Assembly (NCBI GenBank): GCA_902566365.1
Contig: CACFIH010000004.1
Coordinates: 33,290 to 97,289, forward strand
Length of the DNA: 64,000 nt
Direction of reading: 5' to 3'
Source: an uncultured Pelagibacteraceae bacterium
Lineage (GTDB): Bacteria > Pseudomonadota > Alphaproteobacteria > Pelagibacterales > Pelagibacteraceae
Program-made: the position numbers and the translations under genes
The notes under the pieces: model-generated
Database searches by the model: none
Told to the model about the DNA's origin: nothing
The model's input: the letters and a program-made list of their open reading frames with translations, nothing else
Part shown: in pieces, positions 1 to 9,939 of the stretch
Layout of the letters: every line of letters starts with the position of its first letter
Position numbering within the stretch: position 1 is the first letter of the stretch

Positions 1-449
1 TGCTTATCTTTATCTTGATGCACACTCATTTTATTTGCATCAATATAAATATATTCAGGTTTACTCATTTTTAGTTTGGCTGGCATGTTAATCCATAACT
101 GAAAACCATGAAGTTTACCCTCCTTCATTGCAGGCATTTCAGAATGAATTATTCCACTTCCAGTTTTCATCCACTGAACATCTCCTGCTGTCATTCTACC
201 TTCACCTCCGGTGCTATCTTTATGCTCAAAATCACCTGCTAACATATAGGTAACAGTTTCAATTCCTCTATGCGGATGTGGAGGAAAACCAGCAATATAA
301 TCTTCACTATTTTCTGAACCGAATTCATCTAACATCAAAAATGGATCAAAATAATTTGGCTCAACTCCAATACTTCTCTTTAATTTTACGCCAGCACCAT
401 CTGACGCAGAGATAGGATCAATAATTTGTTTTACTTCAATATTTTTCAT
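1..449 (-). CDS. pirin family protein, 3' end cut by window edge
   Basis: Cupin-fold pirin. The first 149 codons are visible and the C-terminal part lies outside the window. The start ATG is read from the complement at 449 and gives MKNIEVKQII. The pirin core is clear: a PHPHRGIETVTYMLAG segment carries the HPH metal ligands, and a downstream IIHSEMP segment carries the His and Glu ligands (positions 56, 58, 101 and 103 in human pirin). Bacterial pirins bind iron and some have quercetinase activity, so the real substrate here is unknown. It is the last gene seen of a minus-strand run with DoxX, a CDGSH protein and a haloacid dehalogenase, which suggests a redox or detoxification setting. Confidence 0.9.
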   Translation of the reverse strand, partial: MKNIEVKQIIDPISASDGAGVKLKRSIGVEPNYFDPFLMLDEFGSENSEDYIAGFPPHPHRGIETVTYMLAGDFEHKDSTGGEGRMTAGDVQWMKTGSGIIHSEMPAMKEGKLHGFQLWINMPAKLKMSKPEYIYIDANKMSVHQDKDK

Positions 450-479
450 TACTCTCAAATAATAAATTAAATATTTTTT

Positions 480-854
480 TCAAGATAACTTTTTATCCAA
501 ACAATAACCTTTAGCACCATTCACAACTAAAAATAAAAATCCACCGGCTAAAGCAATATTTTTCATGAATGCGATGAATTGCATTTGGTCTGAAAAATCG
601 TTGTGAAAGATAATAGCTGTAGCTAGACAAAATAAACTTAAAGCTCCTGCGGCAATTCTTGTTTGATAACCAATAATAATAAATATTGGTCCAACTATTT
701 CTAAAATAATTGCCGGTATTAATAAAAATCCAGGAAGGCCAAAACTTTCCATCCAACCAACTGTTCCCTCATAATTTCCTATTTTGTGAAATCCACTTAA
801 TAAAAAAACTATAGAGATAAAAATTCTACCAATTAAATCTAATATATTTGTCAT
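480..854 (-). CDS. DoxX family membrane protein
   Basis: Small integral membrane protein of 124 aa with four predicted transmembrane helices, at about residues 5-25, 42-62, 66-86 and 95-115. The N-terminal LIGRIFISIVFLLSGFHKI segment is typical of DoxX/DUF417-like proteins. The family is linked to quinone/thiosulfate redox chemistry and oxidative-stress complexes, but no catalytic residue can be named here. It starts 3 bp downstream of the CDGSH gene stop and is followed by pirin, so it is probably translated from the same message. The family call is firm and the function is not. Confidence 0.85.
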   Translation of the reverse strand: MTNILDLIGRIFISIVFLLSGFHKIGNYEGTVGWMESFGLPGFLLIPAIILEIVGPIFIIIGYQTRIAAGALSLFCLATAIIFHNDFSDQMQFIAFMKNIALAGGFLFLVVNGAKGYCLDKKLS

Positions 855-857
855 ATC

Positions 858-1094
858 CTATTTATTGTGTGATCCATCACAGAATGGCTGATTGTTAGTT
901 TGTTTGCAAGCACAAAAAAATACTTTTTTTGTTGCTTCAGCTTTATATGCAACAGGATTAAATTCAGAACCTTTGTGAGAGCCGTCACAAAAAGGTTGTT
1001 TCGAACTTTTACCACAGCTACACCAATAATAAGATTTTCCTTCTTCAACTTTTACTGCAATTGCTCCATCACCTGCTCTTTGACCTTTAGTCAT
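858..1094 (-). CDS. CDGSH iron-sulfur domain protein with two CDGSH motifs
   Basis: A 78-aa protein with two complete C-x-C-x2-S/T-x3-P-x-C-D-G-S-H motifs. The first reads CSCGKSSKQPFCDGSH and the second CACKQTNNQPFCDGSH. Each can hold one [2Fe-2S] cluster with three Cys and one His, as in the tandem type-3 (Miner2/CISD3-like) proteins. There is no transmembrane anchor, so it is probably cytosolic. The start is ATG, 14 bp after the haloacid dehalogenase stop. The cluster type suggests electron transfer or cluster handling; the partner is unknown, but DoxX and pirin next door also suggest redox work. Confidence 0.92.
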   Translation of the reverse strand: MTKGQRAGDGAIAVKVEEGKSYYWCSCGKSSKQPFCDGSHKGSEFNPVAYKAEATKKVFFCACKQTNNQPFCDGSHNK

Positions 1095-1108
1095 GTCCCC
1101 CCTTAAAT

Positions 1109-1771
1109 TTAAATTAAATTTGTTAATTCTTTTAAACTCTTAATTTCATTAGTAGGTTTATAATCTAAATTGTCAAAGATATTATTATTTCTATTAACCC
1201 AAATAGCATGGTAGCCATAATTTCCTCCACCAGAAACATCCCATGTATTTGCACTTAAGAAAGCAATTTCGTCTTTTTTTATTTTATATTTTTTTACTGG
1301 TATGTCGTAGACCTTAGAGTCTGGTTTATAAACTCCAACTTCTTCAATAGAAAAAATATCATCAAATAAATTATTTAGATTATTACTTTTAACCAACTCA
1401 TTTAGTAGTGATGGAGTCCCATTTGAAAGAATAGCTAACTTAAATTTTTTTTCTTTTAGGGCTTTTAAAGTTTCTGAAACTTCTTTGTAGGGTGATAAGA
1501 TTTTATATAAGTTGAGTAATTCATTTTTCATTGAAGAGTTTATATTAAAAGCTTTCATAGATTTCTCTAAGCTATCCTCAGTAACTTGCCAAAAATCTTT
1601 ATGCCTTTCCATTAAACTACGTAGCCAAGTATATTCTAGCTGTGTGGTTCTCCAAAAATTTGCAAAAGCCTCCCATTTGCTACCAATTTTATCCTTACAT
1701 TTTTCAGCAGCAGAATTAACATCAAACAGCGTTCCGTAAGCATCAAAAATTATTGCTTTAATATTTTTCAT
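1109..1771 (-). CDS. haloacid dehalogenase type II (L-2-haloacid dehalogenase-like)
   Basis: HAD-superfamily hydrolase of 220 aa, normal family length. The residues used by L-2-haloacid dehalogenase are in place: nucleophile D10 and T14 in DAYGTLFD, R41, S116-N117 in SNG, K149 and Y155, and S173, N175 and D178 in a LSANTWDVSGG segment. The constant two-residue offset from the Pseudomonas enzyme supports true dehalogenase rather than generic phosphatase chemistry. Expected reaction: (S)-2-haloacid plus water gives (R)-2-hydroxyacid. It is first in the minus-strand run that continues to CDGSH, DoxX and pirin, and it is divergent from rsmE with only 17 bp between starts. Confidence 0.88.
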   Translation of the reverse strand: MKNIKAIIFDAYGTLFDVNSAAEKCKDKIGSKWEAFANFWRTTQLEYTWLRSLMERHKDFWQVTEDSLEKSMKAFNINSSMKNELLNLYKILSPYKEVSETLKALKEKKFKLAILSNGTPSLLNELVKSNNLNNLFDDIFSIEEVGVYKPDSKVYDIPVKKYKIKKDEIAFLSANTWDVSGGGNYGYHAIWVNRNNNIFDNLDYKPTNEIKSLKELTNLI

Positions 1772-1788
1772 AAATTAACTTAACATAA

Positions 1789-2490
1789 ATGAGTAATATT
1801 AGATTATTTTTTTCAAATACAATATCAGCTGATAAAACTGATAAACTAGATAAGCCCCAATCACATTATTTAACCAAAGTAATGAGAGTTAAAGAAAAAC
1901 AACATTTTTCTTTATTCAATAATAATGGAGAGTGGGAAGCAAAAATTTTAGGGGTTTCAAAGGGAATAGTTGAATTTAAAATAATTAAGCAACTTAGACA
2001 AAAAGAAAATATGAAAGAGTTATGGTTGGCATTCTCTCCAATTAAATCAAACTATCAAAATTTTATGATCCAAAAAGCAACTGAACTGGGTGTAACTAAA
2101 TTCCTACCAATTATTTTTGATAGAACGGTTGTGAGAAAGATTAATAATGAGCGTTTAGAAAAAATAGTTATTGAAGCAAGTGAACAGTCGAATCGCCTAA
2201 ATATTCCATCTATTGAAGAAGTACAAAATATTAAAAGTTTTTTAAAATTAAATTCTATGAATTTGATTTTTACAGATTTAAATTCGGATAATAAAAAAAT
2301 TGATAAATCAAAGTTAACGGACAAACCTATTTGCATTATAATAGGTCCAGAGGGTGATTTTTCCGAGGCTGAGAGAGAGGAGATTCTCTCTTTTAAAGGT
2401 GTACAGCCTCTTAAAATTAATGAAAATATTTTAAGATCAGAAACAGCAGTGATATCAGCTATTTCGATCATAAATTATGTGATTAATTGA
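1789..2490 (+). CDS. rsmE: 16S rRNA (uracil1498-N3)-methyltransferase RsmE
   Basis: SPOUT-fold methyltransferase of 233 aa that methylates N3 of U1498 in 16S rRNA. The N-terminal PUA-like half contains HYLTKVMRVKE. The C-terminal knot has the SAM-binding IIIGPEGDFSEAE and the NILRSETAV signature near residues 180-222. The start ATG gives MSNIRLFFSN. It stands alone between the divergent dehalogenase and the cytochrome oxidase operon; a 60-bp gap before coxB leaves room for a separate oxidase promoter. Confidence 0.95.
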   Translation: MSNIRLFFSNTISADKTDKLDKPQSHYLTKVMRVKEKQHFSLFNNNGEWEAKILGVSKGIVEFKIIKQLRQKENMKELWLAFSPIKSNYQNFMIQKATELGVTKFLPIIFDRTVVRKINNERLEKIVIEASEQSNRLNIPSIEEVQNIKSFLKLNSMNLIFTDLNSDNKKIDKSKLTDKPICIIIGPEGDFSEAEREEILSFKGVQPLKINENILRSETAVISAISIINYVIN

Positions 2491-2550
2491 TAAATTGTCG
2501 CGAAAACTAAAGTGTAATTTTTATAAAAGAGCTTTATATAGCTATTAAAA

Positions 2551-3363
2551 ATGAAAAAAATTTTTTACATATTTTCAGGAATTCTTATATCGCAAAATGC
2601 TTTTGCTAATCAGCCTGTTGACTGGCAATTAGGATTTCAAAAAGCTGCATCAGAGTCTATGAGAGAAATTGTGGCTTTCCACGACAAACTTTTATTACCA
2701 ATTATTATTGCAATCAGTGTATTCGTTTTATTTTTAATGCTTTATGCATGTGTAAGATTTAGAGCATCGGCAAATCCAAATCCTTCAAAAAGAACACACA
2801 ATGTAACAGTAGAGGTTTTATGGACATTAATTCCTTGTCTAATTTTAATCATAATGGCAGTCCCTTCTTTTAAAATCCTATATAAACAAGACACGATACC
2901 AAAAGCAGATTTAACAATTAAAGCTATAGGTTATCAGTGGTACTGGGGATATGAGTATCCAGATGAAAATATAATTTTTGACTCTTATATGGTTGAGGAA
3001 AAGGATTTAAAACCAGATCAACCAAGGTTATTAGCAGTTGATAATGAAGTGGTAGTCCCAGTTGATAAAGTTGTAAAAGTTTTAATTACTGCTAACGATG
3101 TTTTGCATGCTTGGGCTTTACCATCATTTGGAGTGAAAAGAGATGCGGTACCTGGTAGAATTAATGAAACATGGTTTAAAGCAGAAAAAGTTGGAACATA
3201 CTATGGTCAATGTTCAGAATTATGTGGGATTAAACACGCATTCATGCCAATAACTGTTAAGGTAGTAAGTGAAGAAGATTACCAAGAGTGGTTATCTGAG
3301 GCGCGAGTAAAATTTGCAAAAGAAGAAATTGAAAATGATAAACTTAAATTAGCAAGTAAATAA
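2551..3363 (+). CDS. coxB: cytochrome c oxidase subunit II
   Basis: Subunit II of the aa3-type oxidase, which takes electrons from cytochrome c through the binuclear CuA centre. Residues 1-19 look like a signal peptide ending in AFAN, followed by two transmembrane helices at about 47-68 and 90-108. The CuA ligands are visible: H186 in VLHAW, then C221, C225, H229 and M232 in CSELCGIKHAFM. The aromatic electron-entry patch is at GYQWYWGYEYP. It is the first gene of coxB-coxA-ctaB-coxF-like-ctaG-coxC-surf1. Length (270 aa) is normal for an alphaproteobacterium. Confidence 0.97.
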   Translation: MKKIFYIFSGILISQNAFANQPVDWQLGFQKAASESMREIVAFHDKLLLPIIIAISVFVLFLMLYACVRFRASANPNPSKRTHNVTVEVLWTLIPCLILIIMAVPSFKILYKQDTIPKADLTIKAIGYQWYWGYEYPDENIIFDSYMVEEKDLKPDQPRLLAVDNEVVVPVDKVVKVLITANDVLHAWALPSFGVKRDAVPGRINETWFKAEKVGTYYGQCSELCGIKHAFMPITVKVVSEEDYQEWLSEARVKFAKEEIENDKLKLASK

Positions 3364-5004
<1,641 letters not shown>

Positions 5005-5024
5005 AATAAAAGCTAAAAAAATTG

Positions 5025-5936
5025 ATGGATAATTCAAAGTTAAAAAACAGAGGTTTATCACAAGAAGATTTATTTAATTTATCTGAATTATTTAAGTTGA
5101 TGAAGCCGAGAGTAATGTCTTTAGTGATTTTTACGTGTGCAGTTGGTTTATTAACTGCACCAAATCTTGTTTCAACAAAAGATGCTATAATTGGAATTTT
5201 ATTAGTATCATTAGGAGCTGGAGCTGCTGGAGCATTAAATATGTGGTATGAATCTGATCTTGATGCTTTAATGACCAGAACTTGTTTAAGACCTATTCCA
5301 ACAGGAAAAGTTAACAGAAATCAGGCTCTTATATTTGGAGTTACACTGTCAATCGTTTCAGTGGTAGCATTAGATTATTTTTCAAATAGAATTTCAGCTG
5401 CAATATTACTTTTAACAATTTTGTTTTATGTTTTTGTTTACACAATCTGGCTGAAAAGACGAACCCCACAAAATATTGTTATTGGTGGAGCTGCTGGAGC
5501 ATTCCCTCCTGTGATTGGATGGACAATCGCAACTGGATCACTTTCAATCGAACCATTGACCTTCTTTTTAATAATATTTTTTTGGACTCCTTCACATTTT
5601 TGGGCTTTGAGTTTGTATAAATCTGATGATTATAAAAAGGCCAATATACCAATGCTTCCTTTAACAAATGGAATTGAGAGTACAAAAATAAATATATTTA
5701 TTTATTCTTTGTTAATGCTTCCAGTTATAATTTTTCCTTATCTAATAAGTTTTGTTGGATTAACTTTTTTAGTTCCATCATTATTGTTAACATTCTATTA
5801 CAACTTTTTATGCTACGAATTATATAACTTTAAGAAAAATAAGTTTAATCCAAAAAAAGCTAAAGCAATATTTGGATATTCAATACTTTATTTGTTTTTA
5901 ATTTTTGTCCTTTTTCTGATAGATAAGATATTATGA
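5025..5936 (+). CDS. ctaB: protoheme IX farnesyltransferase (heme O synthase)
   Basis: UbiA-family prenyltransferase that attaches farnesyl to heme B to give heme O, precursor of the heme A used by coxA. The first Asp-rich motif lies in NMWYESDLDALMTRT at about residues 72-86, with a second conserved loop at SLYKSDDYKKANIPMLP. Nine or so membrane helices are predicted. I place the start at ATG 5025; an in-frame TTG one codon upstream is less likely. The stop overlaps the ATG of the next small gene (ATGA). Confidence 0.96.
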   Translation: MDNSKLKNRGLSQEDLFNLSELFKLMKPRVMSLVIFTCAVGLLTAPNLVSTKDAIIGILLVSLGAGAAGALNMWYESDLDALMTRTCLRPIPTGKVNRNQALIFGVTLSIVSVVALDYFSNRISAAILLLTILFYVFVYTIWLKRRTPQNIVIGGAAGAFPPVIGWTIATGSLSIEPLTFFLIIFFWTPSHFWALSLYKSDDYKKANIPMLPLTNGIESTKINIFIYSLLMLPVIIFPYLISFVGLTFLVPSLLLTFYYNFLCYELYNFKKNKFNPKKAKAIFGYSILYLFLIFVLFLIDKIL

Positions 5937-6058
5937 TAACACCAGATAAAAAAACTAAAAAAAAAAATATTATTACAGCACTTGTAATAATAGCTTTTAT
6001 GATTTTTCTCTTCTTTTTTACATTATATAATACCGGAGTATTTGATAGAGCCATATGA
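5933..6058 (+). CDS. CoxF-like small membrane protein of the oxidase operon
   Basis: A 41-codon open frame: a Lys-rich N-terminus (MITPDKKTKKKN), one transmembrane helix at about residues 13-33, and a short tail ending NTGVFDRAI. Its ATG overlaps the ctaB stop and its TGA overlaps the ctaG start, so it sits in an ATGA chain on both sides. Such precise packing is strong evidence that it is a real translated gene. A short single-helix protein at this place (between ctaB and ctaG) is known in other alphaproteobacterial cox operons as CoxF. Its role there is unproven, presumably assembly. Sequence identity to CoxF could not be tested here. Confidence 0.78.
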   Translation: MITPDKKTKKKNIITALVIIAFMIFLFFFTLYNTGVFDRAI

Positions 6059-6588
6059 TTGAAAGAAAGAAGTTAACTCCGATAGTTTTAGCTGGTATTT
6101 TTGTTTTAATGCTAGGTTTGTCTTACGCAGCAGTGCCTTTATATGATCTTTTTTGTAGAGTTACTGGCTTTGGAGGGACTACTCAAGTATCGAACAATGC
6201 ACCAAAAATAGTTTTAGATAAAGTTGTAAGTGTTAGATTTGATACTAATGTAAATAACCTACCATGGGATTTTAAAGCTAAATCAAATGTTATGGATGTA
6301 AAAGTAGGTCAAGTTAATAAAATAGAGTTTGAAGTAACAAATTACAGTGATGTGCCGACAGCCGGAGTAGCAAGTTTCAATGTTTCACCTGCTAGTTTTG
6401 GTAAATATTACAGTAAATTGGGATGTTTTTGTTTTGAAAAACAAGAACTAAAAGCTGGTGAAAAAGCAACTTATGTAATGACTTTTTATTTGGACCCCGA
6501 AATGGTCAATGACCCAACTGTTAAAAACTTAGAAGATGTGACTATGTCGTATACTTTTTTCTCGACAGATTACTATAAACAATCATAA
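6055..6588 (+). CDS. ctaG: cytochrome c oxidase assembly protein CtaG/Cox11
   Basis: Copper chaperone that builds the CuB site of subunit I. It has one N-terminal transmembrane helix at about residues 9-28, then a periplasmic beta-sandwich. The copper-binding CFCF motif is present (C124 and C126), and a further Cys, C34, lies just after the membrane segment as in the family. Length (177 aa) is typical. The start ATG overlaps the stop of the preceding 41-aa gene and coxC follows after 9 bp, so translation is probably coupled. Confidence 0.97.
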   Translation: MIERKKLTPIVLAGIFVLMLGLSYAAVPLYDLFCRVTGFGGTTQVSNNAPKIVLDKVVSVRFDTNVNNLPWDFKAKSNVMDVKVGQVNKIEFEVTNYSDVPTAGVASFNVSPASFGKYYSKLGCFCFEKQELKAGEKATYVMTFYLDPEMVNDPTVKNLEDVTMSYTFFSTDYYKQS

Positions 6589-6597
6589 TTTAAAAAA

Positions 6598-7386
6598 ATG
6601 TCAGCTGAAAAAAAACATGATTATCACCTTGTAGATCCAAGTCCTTGGCCAATCTATACTTCTTTCTCATGCTTAGTTTTAGCTTTAGGTGCAGTCTATT
6701 ATATGCATGCAGATGTATCATGGGGAATGTATTTAGGTTTAGCTCTATTAATTTATGGGGCTTATATGTGGTTTAGAGATGTTGTGATTGAAGCTGAACA
6801 TCAAGGACACCATACTCCAGTTGTTCAAATACATCATCGATATGGAATGACATTATTTATAGCATCAGAGGTTATGTTTTTTGTTGCATGGTTTTGGGCT
6901 TATTTCGATGTGAGTCTTTTTCCAAATGAATTTGTAGGTAATGTTTGGCCACCAAAAGATATCGAAACTTTTGATCCTTGGGATATTCCATTAATCAATA
7001 CATTGATACTATTGTTATCAGGCACTACTGTAACTTGGTCTCACCATGCCTTACTTGAAGATGACAGAAAAAGCTTTATCAATGGTTTAATCCTTACAGT
7101 AATACTAGGTGTTTGCTTTACGGCTCTACAAGCATATGAATACCATCATGCAACATTTGCTTTTTCAGATCATATTTATGGATCAGTATTTTATATGGCA
7201 ACTGGATTTCATGGTTTTCATGTAATAGTAGGAACTATATTTTTAGCGGTGTGCTTATGGCGTGGAAAATTAGGTCACTTCAATAAAGATCATCATTTTG
7301 GTTTTGAAGCTGCAGCTTGGTATTGGCATTTTGTTGACGTGGTATGGCTATTCTTATTTGCTGCGATATATATTTGGGGAAGCTAA
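6598..7386 (+). CDS. coxC: cytochrome c oxidase subunit III
   Basis: Seven-helix core subunit (262 aa) that stabilises subunit I and its proton uptake. Family marks are the SEVMFFVAWFWAYF segment with the conserved Glu, TWSHHALL, and the TGFHGFHVIVG helix. The start ATG gives MSAEKKHDYHLVDPSPWP, the usual N-terminus. It is sixth in the operon, between ctaG and the SURF1 gene. Confidence 0.98.
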   Translation: MSAEKKHDYHLVDPSPWPIYTSFSCLVLALGAVYYMHADVSWGMYLGLALLIYGAYMWFRDVVIEAEHQGHHTPVVQIHHRYGMTLFIASEVMFFVAWFWAYFDVSLFPNEFVGNVWPPKDIETFDPWDIPLINTLILLLSGTTVTWSHHALLEDDRKSFINGLILTVILGVCFTALQAYEYHHATFAFSDHIYGSVFYMATGFHGFHVIVGTIFLAVCLWRGKLGHFNKDHHFGFEAAAWYWHFVDVVWLFLFAAIYIWGS

Positions 7387-7395
7387 TTTTGAATC

Positions 7396-8049
7396 TTGAA
7401 ACATAAATTTTTATTTTCAGTTTTTACAATTTTTTTTATACTAGTTTTTATTGCATTAGGTACTTGGCAAATAATTCGATTAAATTGGAAGAATAATCTT
7501 ATTTTAGAAATTGAAAATTCACTAAAAAATCCTCCAGTCGAACTTACACAATCAAATAAACAAAATTATCTTAAAATTAAAACATCTGGTACCATAGATT
7601 TTGAAAAACAAATTTATCTATATAATTTGAACGACTCAGGAGAACCAGGTTTTGAAGTTTTAAATCCAATTTTAATTGATGGTGAAAACTATTTACTCAA
7701 CAGGGGATGGATACCTTTTGAAAAAAAAGATACACCAGAGATATATAAATTTGATCAAAACAACATAGTTGGTACTCTGAAAATTCAGGGGAGAAATAAT
7801 ATATTTAAACCAGATAATGATATTAAAAAAAATTACTGGTTTAGCCTAAATAGAGAGGATATTTCAAAATTTACTGATAAAAAATTTTCCAAGTACATAA
7901 TATATTTAGATGGAAATTATCAACTTCCAAAACCAAAAAAAATTACTGCCAATATTTCGAATAATCATAAAAAATATGCAATGACATGGTTTTCGTTAGC
8001 GATTTCAATTCTTTTGCTGTATCTATATTTTAGAAAAAAGAATTATTAA
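7396..8049 (+). CDS. SURF1 family oxidase assembly protein
   Basis: SURF1 proteins help insert heme A into subunit I. The protein (217 aa) has the standard plan: an N-terminal helix at about residues 3-24 with the FIALGTWQIIRL signature, a periplasmic domain containing YLLNRGWIP, and a C-terminal helix at about 194-212. The start codon must be TTG: the frame is closed by TGA six bases upstream and no ATG, GTG or other TTG lies near the conserved N-terminus. The gene abuts thrC with no gap. Confidence 0.93.
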   Translation: MKHKFLFSVFTIFFILVFIALGTWQIIRLNWKNNLILEIENSLKNPPVELTQSNKQNYLKIKTSGTIDFEKQIYLYNLNDSGEPGFEVLNPILIDGENYLLNRGWIPFEKKDTPEIYKFDQNNIVGTLKIQGRNNIFKPDNDIKKNYWFSLNREDISKFTDKKFSKYIIYLDGNYQLPKPKKITANISNNHKKYAMTWFSLAISILLLYLYFRKKNY

Positions 8050-9423
8050 ATGATCTATGTAAGTACTAGGAATAATCAGAAAAGCTTTACTTTTAAGGAT
8101 GTTTTCCTTAAAGGTTTGGCAGATGATGGGGGGCTATTTGTTCCTAAATTGATTAAAAAATTCAAAAAAGAAGAATTAGATAATTTAAAAAACCTTAGCT
8201 ATAATGATTTAGCAGCTGAAATAATTTATCCATTTATAGGAGATTTCATGCCTAAGGATAAATTAATATCTATTATTTCCAAATCATACTCTAATTTTAG
8301 ATCAAGTGATGTTGTAAAAATTTCAGATTTAGGAAATTTAAAAGTTTTAGAGTTATTTCATGGTCCAACGCTTGCTTTTAAAGATATTGCTATGCAATTA
8401 ATAGGTAATTTTTATCAATATCATTTAGAACGTGATCAAAAAAAAATTAATATAATAGTAGCAACTTCAGGCGATACAGGTGCAGCTGCTATAGATGCTT
8501 TAAAGGGAAAAAATAATTTAAATGTTTTTGTCTTACACCCCAATAATAAAATTTCACCTGTTCAAAGAAGGTTAATGACAATACATGAAGAGAGTAATGT
8601 ATTTAATATTGCGGTGAAGGGTAATTTTGATGATTGCCAAAATTTAGTAAAAGCGATGTTTAATGACGAAAAATTTTCTAAAGCGATTAATATGTCGGGT
8701 GTAAATTCAATTAATTGGGCAAGAATAGTTGCTCAATCAGTTTATTATTTTTACGCTTATTTTAAAGTTGAAAATGGTCAACCTCTATCCTTTTCTGTCC
8801 CAACAGGAAACTTCGGTGATATTTATGCCGGTTATTTGGCAAAAAAACTAGGCCTTCCAATTGATAAACTAATCGTAGCCACAAATAAAAATGACATACT
8901 GCACAGGGCTATATCTGATGGTGATTATAGTCAAAAGAAAGTTGAGGAAACAAATACTCCAAGTATGGATATACAAATAGCAAGTAATTTCGAAAGGCTA
9001 TTATATGATGTAAAAGATTGTAATTCAGAAGTTATAAAAAATGTAATGGCTAAAATAAAAAAAAATACTTATAAGATTGATAAAAATGATCTAGATAAAA
9101 TTAAGGTAAATTTTGTATCTGAAATGCTTGATGAAAACGAAACTGTTAAAATGATAAAAATCATAAATGATGAACATCAAATCGTAGTTGATCCGCATAC
9201 TGCAGTAGGTATTGGTGCTTTGAGAAAATTAGGATTGGAAAAAAATTGCGTCGTTTTATCAACTGCGCACCCATGTAAATTTCCAAAAGCAATACAAGAT
9301 GCCATTTCAAAATCTGAAAATTTACCGGAAAGTCTTAAATATGTTAATGATAGAAAAGAAAAATTTGAACTTCTTTCAAATGATATTGAAAAAGTTAAAA
9401 AATATGTAATGAATTCGATATGA
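8050..9423 (+). CDS. thrC: threonine synthase
   Basis: PLP enzyme converting O-phosphohomoserine to threonine. It is the longer fungal/bacterial type (457 aa), with the N-terminal YVSTRNNQ start and the PLP lysine in LFHGPTLAFKDIAMQ at about residue 108. The phosphate-binding loop is TSGDTGAAA and the second glycine loop VPTGNFGDIYAGY. It directly follows SURF1 and overlaps the peroxiredoxin start by 4 bp. The previous step, homoserine kinase (thrB), is encoded about 1 kb further on the opposite strand. Confidence 0.97.
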   Translation: MIYVSTRNNQKSFTFKDVFLKGLADDGGLFVPKLIKKFKKEELDNLKNLSYNDLAAEIIYPFIGDFMPKDKLISIISKSYSNFRSSDVVKISDLGNLKVLELFHGPTLAFKDIAMQLIGNFYQYHLERDQKKINIIVATSGDTGAAAIDALKGKNNLNVFVLHPNNKISPVQRRLMTIHEESNVFNIAVKGNFDDCQNLVKAMFNDEKFSKAINMSGVNSINWARIVAQSVYYFYAYFKVENGQPLSFSVPTGNFGDIYAGYLAKKLGLPIDKLIVATNKNDILHRAISDGDYSQKKVEETNTPSMDIQIASNFERLLYDVKDCNSEVIKNVMAKIKKNTYKIDKNDLDKIKVNFVSEMLDENETVKMIKIINDEHQIVVDPHTAVGIGALRKLGLEKNCVVLSTAHPCKFPKAIQDAISKSENLPESLKYVNDRKEKFELLSNDIEKVKKYVMNSI

Positions 9424-9908
9424 AACTTAAGATAAAAGATCAAATTCCAAATACAGAGATTTTTCAGCTAGTTGATGGAGAACCTCAAAAAAGCAAATTA
9501 AGAGAAACTATTGGTAGTGGTAAAGTTGTTCTATTTGGTTTACCTGGTGCATTTACATCAACATGCTCCAAACTTCATCTACCAGGCTTTGTAGCAAATG
9601 CAGAAAAGATCAAATCAAAAGGAATAGAAGATATATTTTGTTTATCTGTAAATGATCCTTATGTGATGAGTGGCTGGGGTGAGATTAATAATACTGGAGA
9701 CAAAATTAAAATGTTATCAGATCCATATTTACTATTTACGAGAGCAATAGGAGCAGAAGTTGATCGTAATGCAAAAGGAATGGGAATTAGATCAAATCGT
9801 TATTTAATGGTGATTGAAAATTTCACAATTGTTAATATTCATGTTGAAAAAGAAACTAAAGAATGTGGTTTAACTTCAGCAGAAAACTTATTGAATAATC
9901 TAATCTAG
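9420..9908 (+). CDS. peroxiredoxin, Prx5 type
   Basis: Thiol peroxidase of 162 aa that reduces hydroperoxides. The peroxidatic motif P-x3-T-x2-C is seen as PGAFTSTC with C49, and the Prx5-specific LHLPGF follows. Further conserved pieces are SVNDPYVMSGW and a Gly-rich RSNRYLMV strand with the active-site Arg. Extra cysteines near residues 76 and 150 could resolve the sulfenic acid, but which one does is not clear. The ATG overlaps the thrC stop (ATGA). It is placed after respiratory genes, consistent with peroxide defence. Confidence 0.94.
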   Translation: MKLKIKDQIPNTEIFQLVDGEPQKSKLRETIGSGKVVLFGLPGAFTSTCSKLHLPGFVANAEKIKSKGIEDIFCLSVNDPYVMSGWGEINNTGDKIKMLSDPYLLFTRAIGAEVDRNAKGMGIRSNRYLMVIENFTIVNIHVEKETKECGLTSAENLLNNLI

Positions 9909-9939
9909 GTAGGGCAGTTCTGTTGCCAGGTTCCCTTAA
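9909..9939. other. short G+C-rich intergenic patch with a weak hairpin
   Basis: The 31 bp between the convergent peroxiredoxin and rnhA stops are markedly richer in G and C than the surrounding DNA. GGCA at 9913-9916 can pair with TGCC at 9924-9927, and AGGG at 9911-9914 with CCCT at 9933-9936, but not both at once. There is no U-run on either side, so a classical Rho-independent terminator is not supported. Confidence 0.35.

Noticed and set aside
2055..2471. 138-codon - strand frame inside rsmE
   Set aside because: Antisense shadow of a conserved methyltransferase; no ribosome site and no recognisable domain.
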